A DNA stretch of 64,000 nt, from positions 149,832-213,831 of the forward strand of contig NZ_BLZO01000094.1 in NCBI RefSeq assembly GCF_014132355.1, read 5' to 3'. This DNA is from Okeania sp. KiyG1 (GTDB taxonomy: Bacteria > Cyanobacteriota > Cyanobacteriia > Cyanobacteriales > Microcoleaceae). Positions within the stretch are counted from its first letter, which is position 1, and each line of letters begins with the position of its first letter. The notes below the pieces were generated by a model. That model searched no databases. It was not told the origin of the DNA and worked only from the letters and a program-made list of their open reading frames with translations. This document shows, piece by piece, positions 1-8,954 of the stretch. A program made the position numbers and the translations under genes.

Positions 1-29
1 GGGACTTTGTCTGTATTAATTATTTAATA

Positions 30-62
30 ACTGAAGCGTCTCCGGCCTAAAGGCGTGGAGAT
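30..62. repeat. IS200/IS605-like terminal hairpin
   Basis: A short stem-loop (CTCC-GCC paired with GGC-GGAG around a TAAA loop, positions 40-60), followed by GATTC, resembles the subterminal hairpins of IS200/IS605/IS1341 elements. No transposase is visible, so it may be a solo end or the edge of an element lying outside the window. The rest of 1-344 holds a dispersed repeat (about 103-180, related to 27896-27975), a GGGGTTAGGGTGGG minisatellite (190-230) and a CTGACTT tandem repeat (236-274). I see no gene there. Confidence 0.4.
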
Positions 63-344
63 TCCTACTGAGCCGTAGTTCTTCGGCGGGGTGAAGTGCC
101 ATAATATTATCAAAATCATAAGGGTCGCGCAACCCCGCCTTTTAAGGCCAAATTTTTTGGAGCGAAGCTCAAATCCTACTTCTCCTCCAGGGAGGGGTTA
201 GGGTGGGTTGGGAGGGGTTAGGGGTGGGTTAAATTCTGACTTCTGACTTCTGACTTCTGACTTCTGACTTCTGAAACCGTCCAATATTGTCAACTCTGAG
301 CTAGAGTAGTAAGAAAGTCCTCAGTATAGTGAATATCTCAAACA

Positions 345-2150
345 ATGAAAAAATTTCTGTTTGTCTGCTTATTCTTAATTGGGCTTGGTTGGGCCTTATC
401 TAACTTTACAGGTTTGGCCAATAAAGGAATCTATGACTCAATTGTATTAGACTTCCGTGAAGATATCGGAGTTACTAAAATTGTCGATGAAATTAAGACA
501 ATCTCCGAACAATACCAAGTCTCTCCTCGTCTAAATAGTGAATTTTCTTTATCAGATAATGTGTATATTGTCAAGGGCGATCGCCAACTTCTCAAAGAAC
601 TGAAAAGCTCTCTCAACAAATATACTGAATACATAGAACCCAACTATATTTATAGCGCTAATGCTATCATTTTTGAGGGCACTAAGGGTGTTCCCAACGA
701 CCCTATGTACGGGAAACAATGGAACCTCCGCAGCATTAACGTAGAGGAAGCATGGAATGAAACCAAAGGCGACGGCGTAACTGTAGCGGTAATTGATACA
801 GGAGTCACCAGAGTTCCCGACCTGGAAAAAACAAAATTTGTGTCTGGCTATGATTTTGTCAACGACCGGACTTTAGCCACTGACGATAATGGTCACGGCA
901 CCCACGTTGCAGGTACTGTTGCCCAGTCTACCAATAACGAATATGGTGTAGCAGGTATTGCTTACGAAGCCAGCATTATGCCTTTAAAAGTATTATCTGC
1001 TAGTGGTGGCGGTACAGTTTCCGATATTGCCGAATCTATAAAATTTGCTGCTGACAACGGTGCAGACATCATCAATATGAGTCTTGGTGGCGGCGGTGAA
1101 AGCCAAATAATGAAAGAAGCTATCAACTATGCTCATAGTAAAGGCGTAGTCGTTATTGCTGCTGCGGGCAACTCTGGCCAAAATTCAGCAAGTTATCCCG
1201 CTCGTTATCCCCACGTTATCGGTGTCTCTGCCACTGACCCAGCTGGAGAAAAAGCTTCCTATTCTAACTTTGGTGCAGGAGTTGATATTTCTGCTCCTGG
1301 TGGCTCAACCTCTGGCAAAAATGAAACTGGTGGTATTTTGCAAGAAACTATTAACCCAGAAAATGACAAGAGTGTGTTTGCTTCCTTCCAAGGTACTAGC
1401 ATGGCATCTCCCCACGTTGCAGGTGTGGCAGCATTAATCAAAGCTAGTGGTATTGAAGACCCAGAGGAAATTGCCAATATCCTCAAAAAATCTGCCAGAG
1501 TTGTCAAGGAAGACCCACTAAATCATTTTGGTGCAGGTCAGTTAGATGCTGCTGCTGCAGTCAAATTGGCAATAAAAGGTCAAATTACTTTCCGCGACTT
1601 CTTCCGGTGGTTGCATGATAATGGGTATCTCAGTCCTGGTTTTTGGCTTGATGGTGGTGCTGTGGCATTGTTACCGAAGTTGGCAATGGTCTTGGGGTCT
1701 TATATATTAGCTTGGTTCCTGCGGAATTATTTTCCTTTCAGTTGGAGTTTCCCTCTCCATACAGGATTAGTTGCTGGTAGCAGTGGGTTATTTTTCCTCC
1801 GTGGTTTCTATATCTTCGACTTACCACAATGGCCTATGCGTGTGATGGGTAGTTCCCTACCTGAAGTCGGTGGAGCTATTCAAGGTAGTGGTATTTTGAA
1901 TCCCATTTTTGCTAGTGTTTTGATTCCAGCATTGTTAATTGTGTTGTTATTAGGAAATCAGCAATGGAAGTGGTTAGCGATCGGCACAACTATTGGTGTT
2001 GCTAGCTGTTTGGCTGTAAGTGCAGTTGTATATCCGGCAGTTTGGGGATTAGGTTCTGGTTTTGCTGCTCAAATTTTCCTAGTTGTTAATGCATTTTTAT
2101 GCTTAGGTTTAGCACGTTTGGCAATTAGAACGGAGGAGAAATTAGCATGA
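345..2150 (+). CDS. S8 family subtilisin-like serine peptidase with C-terminal membrane segments
   Basis: Secreted or membrane-anchored subtilase of 601 residues. The N-terminus (residues 1-20) is a hydrophobic signal or anchor. Residues about 30-110 look like a propeptide. The peptidase domain carries the triad Asp151 (VIDTGV), His184 (GHGTHVAG) and Ser352 (GTSMASPHVAG), with oxyanion Asn276 (AAGNSG). After about residue 415 there are several hydrophobic stretches (around 440-460, 475-490, 520-535 and 545-600), so the C-terminus is probably in the membrane, which is less usual for bacterial subtilases. All catalytic residues are present, so it should be active. The stop overlaps the start of the next gene by 4 bp, implying co-translation. 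The substrate is unknown. Confidence 0.93.
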   Translation: MKKFLFVCLFLIGLGWALSNFTGLANKGIYDSIVLDFREDIGVTKIVDEIKTISEQYQVSPRLNSEFSLSDNVYIVKGDRQLLKELKSSLNKYTEYIEPNYIYSANAIIFEGTKGVPNDPMYGKQWNLRSINVEEAWNETKGDGVTVAVIDTGVTRVPDLEKTKFVSGYDFVNDRTLATDDNGHGTHVAGTVAQSTNNEYGVAGIAYEASIMPLKVLSASGGGTVSDIAESIKFAADNGADIINMSLGGGGESQIMKEAINYAHSKGVVVIAAAGNSGQNSASYPARYPHVIGVSATDPAGEKASYSNFGAGVDISAPGGSTSGKNETGGILQETINPENDKSVFASFQGTSMASPHVAGVAALIKASGIEDPEEIANILKKSARVVKEDPLNHFGAGQLDAAAAVKLAIKGQITFRDFFRWLHDNGYLSPGFWLDGGAVALLPKLAMVLGSYILAWFLRNYFPFSWSFPLHTGLVAGSSGLFFLRGFYIFDLPQWPMRVMGSSLPEVGGAIQGSGILNPIFASVLIPALLIVLLLGNQQWKWLAIGTTIGVASCLAVSAVVYPAVWGLGSGFAAQIFLVVNAFLCLGLARLAIRTEEKLA

Positions 2151-2371
2151 GTAGCATTACAGTGAGTGGTACTGTGGAAAAGAAAGGTTTTGGTACTGGC
2201 ACTTGGGGGTTAGTAACTGAGGGTGAGACTTATGAGTTGAAGGATGCTCCGACTGAGCTATGTAAGTCTGACCTGAAGGTAAGGGTTACAGGTGTGGTGC
2301 GAGATGATGTGATGACTTTAGCAATGATTGGTCCGGTATTAGAAGTTGAGTCTTTTGAGATATTGGAATAG
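2147..2371 (+). CDS. Small hypothetical protein coupled to the subtilase
   Basis: A 74-residue acidic protein whose ATG overlaps the subtilase stop (ATGA), with a purine-rich GGAGGAG just upstream inside that gene, so translational coupling is likely. There is no signal peptide or membrane segment. The alternating pattern (TVSGTVEKKGFGTGTW, LKVRVTGVVRDD) looks like a small beta-barrel or OB-like fold; this is a guess from pattern only. I do not recognise the family. Its position suggests a partner or modulator of the protease, which is inference. Confidence 0.75.
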   Translation: MSSITVSGTVEKKGFGTGTWGLVTEGETYELKDAPTELCKSDLKVRVTGVVRDDVMTLAMIGPVLEVESFEILE

Positions 2372-2439
2372 TGAGTTATAGCAGGTTTCAAATCAGTGAA
2401 GTACACCTGTAGCGGGCAAGATGCTCCACTACAAAAATT

Positions 2440-2587
2440 GGCGTTGGTGAATTTAGCTATGATTTTCGTGTTTAGGGAATAGGGAATAGGGAATAGGGAA
2501 TAGGTAGGGACTTGCATCCAAGGTCCCTACAGACCTTGATTACGGTTCGCCCAAATATCTTAATTCTTATGTTGATTCACCAACGCC
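2440..2587. mobile_element. 148-bp MITE with 13-bp perfect inverted ends
   Basis: GGCGTTGGTGAAT at 2440-2452 is exactly inverted as ATTCACCAACGCC at 2575-2587. The interior holds a GGGAATA tandem repeat and no coding frame. The same end sequence appears twice near 41220-41262 (TGGCGTTGGT). It is a non-autonomous inverted-repeat element; the transposase family is unknown. Confidence 0.7.
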
Positions 2588-3333
2588 CAAAAATTTTATT
2601 TAAACCTCGCCTTTGAGAGCGATATCTTAGTTTAATATTTGTACTTCATATATAGCACCTTATTGAAAACTAGACAAAGCTAGACATTTGCCATCGGTGA
2701 GTGCAAATGATTTCGTGGCTCACCCGTTTCAATGTGTACTTGCACAGAAAGTTGATGTTCCGCCCATAAACTATGGGTGAGGATACCCTCAAGGGCTTTC
2801 CGACCTTGAAAAAGTTGAGTCCTCCGAATACGATGCAGGAGGAGATTAGAAAAACTGCGATCGCGAATATCTGGCACGGGAGCAAGATGCTCCCACTGTT
2901 CTTGTAATAAAAATAATGGCAATGCGCGATCGCCCATTTCTGTTTGTTTCAATCTTAGATAAGTTTCCACTTCTTTAAAAAAGCATGGTATTAGCACTTT
3001 GTAGGTTGGGTTGAGTCCGCGTTAATTGCCCCCTAAAATCCCCCAAAATTGGGGGACTTTTAGAAGCAAATTGACTCTTGTTCCCCCCCAAAGTTGGCTT
3101 GCTCGGGGGGCAAATTTCAGTAGCACTTTGTAGGTTGGGTTGAGTCCGCGTTAGCGCAGCTTATCCGGAGGATAAACCCAACAAGGGACTCCTATCTGTT
3201 GGGTTGCGCTACACCTATTAAAAGAACTTTTTGATGAATTGTCACAAAAAAAACCCAACAAGGAACTTCTATCTGTTGGGTTGCGCTACCGCTTAACCCA
3301 ACCTACTAAGGTCTTTTGAGATTTAGCTGTCAG
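2588..3333. other. Gene-poor region with dispersed repeats and one doubtful reading frame
   Basis: A minus-strand frame at 2680-2997 (105 codons) is open, but residues about 30-42 are made by the dispersed palindrome GGGAGCAAGATGCTCCC, and I recognise no family; it may be a decayed gene. At 2990-3300 a unit containing TTTGTAGGTTGGGTTGAG occurs twice (about 2996 and 3122), and a unit built on CTGTTGGGTTGCGCTAC also occurs twice (about 3197 and 3272). A CCCCCAAAATTGGGGG palindrome lies near 3040-3055. No promoter or RNA gene was recognised. Confidence 0.5.
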
Positions 3334-4684
3334 GTTTCAATCCCTAATAGGGATTAGGGTAATTTTCCACAAGAATTAGCTATCGGAAATCAAGCTGATT
3401 TTGTAGTTTCAATCCCTAATAGGGATTAGGGTAATTTTCCACCATTTGCTGATGGCTCTTATGTATTGGTACTCAATGGGTTTCAATCCCTAATAGGGAT
3501 TAGGGTAATTTTCCACCAAAAAATAAAACCGAATATTTAGATTTAGTTGAATCTAATGTTTCAATCCCTAATAGGGATTAGGGTAAGTTTCCACATTTAA
3601 TTCTTATGCGGGTGGAGTAAAAGTAAGTCATCCGTTTCAATCCCTAATAGGGATTAGGGTAAGTTTCCACTTTTTATATCCTAAGTCTTTTGCTAATTGC
3701 CGTCTTTGTTTCAATCCCTAATAGGGATTAGGGTAAGTTTCCACAAAATCAACAAAAACCTCGAAAGCTAAATACCTCGTTTCAATCCCTAATAGGGATT
3801 AGGGTAAGTTTCCACGAATGAGGGAATGAGCAATTCTCAAATCCTTAATGCAATAGTTTCAATCCCTAATAGGGATTAGGGTAAGTTTCCACTGACGGAA
3901 AAATCAACCTTTTAATTTGGGATACTGTTTCAATCCCTAATAGGGATTAGGGTAAGTTTCCACGGATTGGCAGTTTATCGTTAGGTGCCTTGTTGTCTGC
4001 GTTTCAATCCCTAATAGGGATTAGGGTAAGTTTCCACTGTAGGATAAAAACGACGAAAACGATAAACAAAAGGGTTTCAATCCCTAATAGGGATTAGGGT
4101 AAGTTTCCACTAAGAGAACCCCGAGGACTTCTCCACAAACGGATGTTTCAATCCCTAATAGGGATTAGGGTAAGTTTCCACAAGAGTGGTGATAAATTCA
4201 TGTACAAGAGTCTTCGTTTCAATCCCTAATAGGGATTAGGGTAAGTTTCCACCTAGAGTAGCAGCTAGAGTGCTAGAAAAGATAAAGTTTCAATCCCTAA
4301 TAGGGATTAGGGTAAGTTTCCACTATAGGATTTATGTCTGGTATTCTGGGAGATATGATGTTTCAATCCCTAATAGGGATTAGGGTAAGTTTCCACCAAA
4401 TCACTACTAGAACTAATTGAAATGGAATTAGTTTCAATCCCTAATAGGGATTAGGGTAAGTTTCCACCTCATTTACAGATGGCAATTAAACGCACTAATT
4501 GGTTTCAATCCCTAATAGGGATTAGGGTAAGTTTCCACGCAGAAATATAAGAATCCAGGTTAGGTCGTCTTAGTTTCAATCCCTAATAGGGATTAGGGTA
4601 AGTTTCCACGATTTCTCAATATTATAGCCAGGTCAATAAAGAGTTGCGTTTCAATCCCTAATAGGGATTAGGGTAAGTTTCCAC
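3334..4684 (-). CRISPR. CRISPR array, 19 repeats and 18 spacers, no cas genes in window
   Basis: Nineteen copies of a 37-bp repeat start at 3334, 3406, 3480, 3558, 3634, 3708, 3779, 3856, 3927, 4001, 4074, 4145, 4216, 4287, 4360, 4431, 4502, 4573 and 4648. Spacers are 34-41 bp and all look different. On the plus strand the repeat begins GTTTCAATCCCTAATAGGG and ends AAGTTTCCAC; its centre is a near-palindrome (AATCCCTAATAGGGATT). Read on the minus strand it ends in ATTGAAAC, the usual 5' crRNA tag of type I/III systems, so the transcript is probably minus-strand and the leader lies right of 4684. The first three repeats (left end) have AATTTT instead of AAGTTT, as expected for the older, leader-distal end. 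No cas gene lies within 59 kb to the right or 3.3 kb to the left. Confidence 0.97.
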
Positions 4685-4893
4685 TGCCGGATTCTAGAAC
4701 CCAGGCCATATTTAATTTTCAAGGTACATTTGCGACGTACATCTATAAATATAGCATTTCCAGCCACAGCTCCGCAATAGGCCACAGAAAAAAACAGCCA
4801 AAACCCTTGCCAAATAAGCATTTGCAAAATTGCGACGACCGCCTCAACTACTCCACCAACATCAAACCCTTGCCCAAACTTAACTTCAGCCAT
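4651..4893 (-). CDS. Possible small membrane protein running into the CRISPR array
   Basis: An 80-codon frame starts at an ATG with a plausible ribosome site (AGAAGGGGTG) close upstream. It encodes one hydrophobic stretch (about residues 20-48) followed by basic residues. Its last ~12 codons are CRISPR repeat sequence, and its stop lies inside the terminal repeat. It also occupies the place where the leader is expected. It could be a gene truncated by the array, or a chance frame in the leader. I recognise no family. Confidence 0.3.
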   Translation of the reverse strand: MAEVKFGQGFDVGGVVEAVVAILQMLIWQGFWLFFSVAYCGAVAGNAIFIDVRRKCTLKIKYGLGSRIRQWKLTLIPIRD

Positions 4894-5089
4894 TTTTTTT
4901 CACCCCTTCTGTTCTACAGCTACTGATCGTCGCAAATCAACCCCTTATCTCAAACTCACTATCAACAATATGGCCAGTCCGGAAACCATTAAGAAAAAAA
5001 GGATATATTAATAGGAGTAACAAATTAAACAAAACTCTTGACAAATTACAGTTAGTTTGATACCAAAATAACCCAGAGGATAAAATTAA

Positions 5090-5656
5090 ATGGAATTAGG
5101 CGTAAAGAACACCACACAAACATTAGAAATTGCAGACTCAAGAATCACTGAATATTTTCAACGCTCCGAAGGTCAATGGCATTCCGAAAGACGTTACTAC
5201 ACTTTACCCGAAGGAAATACCCAAGAAATTGTCAGTCATTTAACAATTAAATTTCTCAAGCTAGGAAGTCCAGAACTTATAGAATTAGCCAAGCTCCATA
5301 AACTACAAAATCCTGAAACAGCTATGATTTGTGGTTCATTAGTCAGTTGGCTTAGTCAAGATTCTGTATCGGGTAAGAAACAGTCTGAAGGGTCAACAAT
5401 ATTTGGAGTTCGAGGCTTAATTTTGTATCGCGATCGCGCTTTTGCCACTATTAACCCCATCATAGCTAAATATCGTCTATCCGATCCTAACACATTATGT
5501 CTCAGAACAGAGTACAATGGGTCTGTATTTGAGGAAGAAATTAAACAAATCGGCCATAAATACCGGACACGGCAAACTATTATTTCCCGTGCGGGCGAAC
5601 AAAAAATGATTGGTCAATATCTAGAAAAACGTATATTAAGTAATCAGAAAAAGTGA
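5090..5656 (+). CDS. CpcS/CpeS-family phycobiliprotein (bilin) lyase
   Basis: A 188-residue protein that fits the CpcS/CpeS/CpeU family, lipocalin-like lyases that attach phycobilins to cysteines of phycocyanin, allophycocyanin or phycoerythrin. Family signs are the N-terminal EYFQRSEGQWHSERRYYTL block, the central beta-rich region, and the C-terminal TRQTIISRAGEQKM block followed by GQYLEKR. An insertion with a Lys/Ser/Glu-rich loop lies near residues 92-102. Which phycobiliprotein and bilin it serves cannot be read from sequence alone. The stop overlaps the GTG start of the next gene (GTGA), so the two are probably co-translated, although their roles are not obviously linked. About 400 bp of AT-rich DNA separates it from the CRISPR array. 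Confidence 0.85.
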   Translation: MELGVKNTTQTLEIADSRITEYFQRSEGQWHSERRYYTLPEGNTQEIVSHLTIKFLKLGSPELIELAKLHKLQNPETAMICGSLVSWLSQDSVSGKKQSEGSTIFGVRGLILYRDRAFATINPIIAKYRLSDPNTLCLRTEYNGSVFEEEIKQIGHKYRTRQTIISRAGEQKMIGQYLEKRILSNQKK

Positions 5657-6807
5657 AGCGACGGAATTTTTTAATCGGAGCTACAGCGATAACTTTAGCT
5701 GAATTTTTAGCAGGATGTGAGACTCAGGGAGATTTGAATATTCAACTGTTAAAAAACACTATTCCTGCTCAAATGGTGTCAAGGTTTAAGAGGGAATTAA
5801 CATCTCAGTCTACATTAAATTTTAAACCCCAGGAAAATTTAACAGAATTATTTTCTCTGCTGCAAAGTTGGCAGAGGAAACTTTTATTAGAAGAGCAAAA
5901 ATCATCTACAGAACAAACAAAAAATATAAACATTGCTAATCTTGTTACTTTAGGAGATTATTGGTTAGCAAATGCAATTAAACAAGAATTAATTCAACCT
6001 CTTAATTCTGAAAGTTTACAAAATTGGAATAATTTGCCGAAAAAATGGCAAGAGTTAGTTAAGCGTAATAATCAAGGTTATGCAGACCCCGAAGGGAAAA
6101 TTTGGGCAGCACCTTATCAATGGGGTACAACATTAATTGCTTATCGAGTTGATAAGTTTAAAGCTTTGGGATGGCAACCTACAGACTGGAGCGATCTATG
6201 GAAAGAAGAATTACGCCATAGATTTTCTTTGTTAAATCAACCTAGAGAAGTTATTGGTTTAACTCTGAAAAAATTGGGTAAGTCTTATAATGCTAAAAAT
6301 CTGAGTAAAGTTGAAAATTTAAAATCGGAACTGGTTAAACTAAATCAACAAGTTAAATATTACGCTTCCAATAATTATTTACAATCTCTAATTATTGGAG
6401 ATACTTGGTTAGCTGTTGGTTGGTCTAACGATATTTTACCACTGATTAAAACCCGCAAAGATATTGCTGCGGTAATACCTAAATCTGGTACAGCTTTATG
6501 GTCTAATTTATGGGTAAAACCTGCTGCAACTGTGGAGACTTCTTTAACAGAAAAATGGATTGATTTTTGTTGGGAAACTGAGATAGCAGAACAAATGTCT
6601 TTAATAACTCAGACTACTTCTCCAATTATACCAGGGATAAATCCAACTGAATTAACTTCAGAAATTAAAGATAATTCTTTATTATTACCTCCAGAAGATA
6701 TTCTAGAAAAAAGTGATTTTCTCTATCCACTGGCAGATAGTACCATTGAACAATATAGGCAATTATGGCGAGAAATTCGTCTATTTGTTGGGATGAAATC
6801 TGGTTAA
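5653..6807 (+). CDS. Extracellular solute-binding lipoprotein (spermidine/putrescine-binding type)
   Basis: 384 residues with a GTG start overlapping the upstream stop. The N-terminus MKRRNFLIGATAITLAEFL followed by AGC is a lipoprotein signal with a twin-Arg-like start and lipobox cysteine near residue 22. The body resembles family 1 extracellular solute-binding proteins of the PotD type: a WAAPYQWGTTLIAYR block near 150-165, GDTWLAVGWSNDI near 248-260, and a C-terminal lobe near 260-330. No permease or ATPase genes are adjacent, so it either serves a distant ABC transporter or has another periplasmic role. It is coupled to the bilin lyase gene. Confidence 0.8.
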   Translation: MKRRNFLIGATAITLAEFLAGCETQGDLNIQLLKNTIPAQMVSRFKRELTSQSTLNFKPQENLTELFSLLQSWQRKLLLEEQKSSTEQTKNINIANLVTLGDYWLANAIKQELIQPLNSESLQNWNNLPKKWQELVKRNNQGYADPEGKIWAAPYQWGTTLIAYRVDKFKALGWQPTDWSDLWKEELRHRFSLLNQPREVIGLTLKKLGKSYNAKNLSKVENLKSELVKLNQQVKYYASNNYLQSLIIGDTWLAVGWSNDILPLIKTRKDIAAVIPKSGTALWSNLWVKPAATVETSLTEKWIDFCWETEIAEQMSLITQTTSPIIPGINPTELTSEIKDNSLLLPPEDILEKSDFLYPLADSTIEQYRQLWREIRLFVGMKSG

Positions 6808-7490
6808 ATATTTGGTAGTCCTGCATAGTCAGGAATTACGCAAATTGACTTTGAAACCACAATCTGTAGGGGCTAATGGTATTTGTCCTTGCTATATGTA
6901 GAGTCTCTGTGTAAGTTTTGATAGTAATGGTATACAAGGAACAAGGGATGTTTGGCACGGGAGCAAGATGCTCCCACTGTTCTCGTAACAAAAATAAGGG
7001 ATGCTTGGCACGGGAGCAAGATGCTCCCACTGCTGTATATCGTAACAAAAATAATGGAATGCACCACTACTAATTCTTCTAAAAATTGTTTGAAAAATTG
7101 GGAGTAAAGAAATCTAGTTACCGAATTATTAATTATTAATTATTAATTATTAATTATTAATTATTAAATAATTTTGGTTTAAAGCATCCCCTTTTAAGGG
7201 GAAAAAAGCGGTTGAGGGATGGCGAGGTCTCCTCGCCATATCCAATCAACCAAGACAGCGGTCGTTTTGCTTCGCATAACTACGTTAACGGCTGTCGCCG
7301 ACATGTTTGCGTAGCATGACAAACGGAAAAAGCGGAGCTTCCCGTAGGGTGGAATGGGGAGGAAACCTGCGCCATATCCAATCGACCAAGAGAAGAAATA
7401 ATATTTCTTTATATTCAATTCCGTAACGGTTTTAACCAGAGGTAATTATCCATTATCCATTATCCATTATCCACTAATGAAGCTCAATAT
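6808..7490. other. Non-coding region: palindromes and AT-rich MITE-like segment
   Basis: At 6955-7035 the palindrome GGGAGCAAGATGCTCCC occurs twice with shared flanks (GGCACGGGAGCAAG). At 7130-7165 there is an ATTAATT tandem repeat. From about 7118 to 7450 the sequence resembles the element at 17625-17923: TTACCGAA at the left, a CCCCTTTTAAGGGGAAAAAA hairpin, and CATATCCAATC blocks. Short open frames here are made by repeats and look non-coding. Confidence 0.6.
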
Positions 7491-8015
7491 TCACTCTCCT
7501 GTAGTGATAAATTCAAAATCTTTAGGTAGACTAAATAAACTTCTACCAAATCTATAATCAATTTCTACATTACAATTTAATGGAGCAGTTTCAAAGTTAC
7601 AAAAATAGGCAGCAATTGGTTTTTTATTACGAGGTTCGCATACTTGTAAGTTATAGCCATATTGTCTAGCTACATTGCCAAAATGATTAATAAATTTATA
7701 ACGTTCTAGGTAGCCTTGATTATCCCAATTTAATTTTCTGACTACCAAAATTACCCAATTATCATCAGAGTCAACAAACCAAGTATAAATAAGTTCTTCA
7801 CCAAAGAAATCTTGGGTTAACCACAGACTAGGAATACTTGGTTGAGTTTGAGATAAAGGAGGTTGGGGTAGTTGAGAAATTTCGTTTCTCGGACAGGTGG
7901 GAAAAATAACTTTTGGTGTGGCAGTGGCACTCAGAAGGAGGAGGGAAGAAGGAAGAAATAAGAAAGAAGAAATAAGAAAGAAGAGGGAAGAAGGAATAAG
8001 TAAAAATTTAGTCAT
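7491..8015 (-). CDS. Hypothetical secreted protein with repeat-derived signal peptide
   Basis: 174 residues. Residues 1-30 form a hydrophobic, Ser/Leu/Phe-rich signal sequence ending near SATA, encoded entirely by the AAGAAGGAAGAAATAAG-type repeat that fills the upstream DNA. The rest (about 31-174) looks like a normal folded domain with four cysteines (TCPRN, VCEPR, YFCNF, LNCNV) and aromatic-rich strands (EELIYTWFVDSDDNWVILV). I do not recognise the family. The start codon sits in the repeat, and its context GAATAATGAC is copied upstream about eight times, so the true translation start or starts are uncertain. No ordinary ribosome site separates it from the last upstream mini-ORF, whose stop overlaps this ATG (TAATG). 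Confidence 0.75.
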   Translation of the reverse strand: MTKFLLIPSSLFFLISSFLFLPSSLLLLSATATPKVIFPTCPRNEISQLPQPPLSQTQPSIPSLWLTQDFFGEELIYTWFVDSDDNWVILVVRKLNWDNQGYLERYKFINHFGNVARQYGYNLQVCEPRNKKPIAAYFCNFETAPLNCNVEIDYRFGRSLFSLPKDFEFITTGE

Positions 8016-8561
8016 TATTCAGAAGGAAGAAGAAATAAGGAATAAGGAATAAGTAAAAATTTAGTCATTATTCAGAAGGAAGAAGAAATAAGAAAGAAGA
8101 GGGAAGAAGGAATAAGTAAAAATTTAATCATTATTCAGAAGCAAGAAGAAATAAGGAAGAATAAATAAGTAAAAATTTAGTCATTATTCAGAAGCAAGAA
8201 GGAAGAAGGAAGAAGGAATAAGTAAAAATTTAATCATTATTCAGAAGCAAGAAGGAAGAAGGAATAAGTAAAAATTTAGTCATTATTCAGAAGCAAGAAG
8301 GAAGAAGGAATAAGGAATAAGGAAGAAGTAAAAATTTAATCATTATTCAGAAGAAAGAAGGAATAAGGAAGAAGGAAGAAGTAAAAATTTAATCATTATT
8401 CAGAAGGAAGAATAAATAAGGAATAAGGAATAAGGAATAAGGAATAAGGAATAAGGAACAAGTAAAAATTTAGTCATTATTCAGAAGGAAGAAGGAAGAA
8501 GGAAGAAGGAAGAAGGAAGAAGGAAGAAGGAAGAAGGAAGAGAAAAAAAATTAGTAATCAT
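8016..8561 (-). repeat. Tandem array of mini-ORFs copying the downstream gene's start
   Basis: Read on the minus strand, the block GAATAATGAYTAAATTTTTA recurs with ATG codons at 8068, 8131, 8184, 8237, 8283, 8343, 8396 and 8477 in addition to the gene start at 8015. A degenerate copy lies at 8561. Spacings are 53, 63, 53, 53, 46, 60, 53 and 81 bp. Each unit encodes Met-Thr/Ile-Lys-Phe-Leu-Leu followed by a hydrophobic Ser/Pro/Leu/Phe run, then stops. In the 53-bp units the stop overlaps the next start as TAATG; the 60-, 63- and 81-bp units stop with TGA three bases before the next ATG. Every unit is therefore a complete signal-peptide-like mini-ORF of about 16-26 residues. The spacer part of each unit is a purine-only GAAGGAAGAA tract. 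Confidence 0.9.
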
Positions 8562-8954
8562 TTGATATTCAACATCAAGCTTGAGTAGAAAAGGCAGAAG
8601 TTGCACAAAATATAGCAGAAAAAAAGCAATAGGGAATAGGCAACAGTGAAAACTGTCTAAAGATAATTACAGCAAATTTCAACTATATGAAGTACAGATA
8701 TTAACAATTAAATATTTGTAGTGCGAGCATCTTGCTCGCTATGGGTATATTTCACAAAGATGGAATCTGCTTTATATGTTGCGGAGCAAAACGCCCCTAC
8801 AGAATGAATCAAATACAGTCCGATTTTTTTCCACTTTTCTCTATACCATATTCCCTACTATAACAATCAAGAATCAGATGTGATAATTTGATTGCTTCGG
8901 TGTTTCCCATTCCCTATTCTCTATTCCCTATTCCCTATTCCCTAGCGCTATATA
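8562..8954. other. Intergenic region, no gene seen
   Basis: AT-rich sequence containing a GAGCATCTTGCTCGC palindrome (about 8724), the small hairpin TATATGTTGCGGAGCAAAAC (about 8774-8793) shared with 41480 and 55095, and a TTCCCTATTCCCTATT tandem repeat just left of the dprA stop. No RNA gene or clear terminator was recognised. Confidence 0.5.

Noticed and set aside
6836-7067. Two minus-strand frames after the solute-binding protein gene
   Set aside because: Their codons are mostly the repeated GGGAGCAAGATGCTCCC hairpin and flanks.
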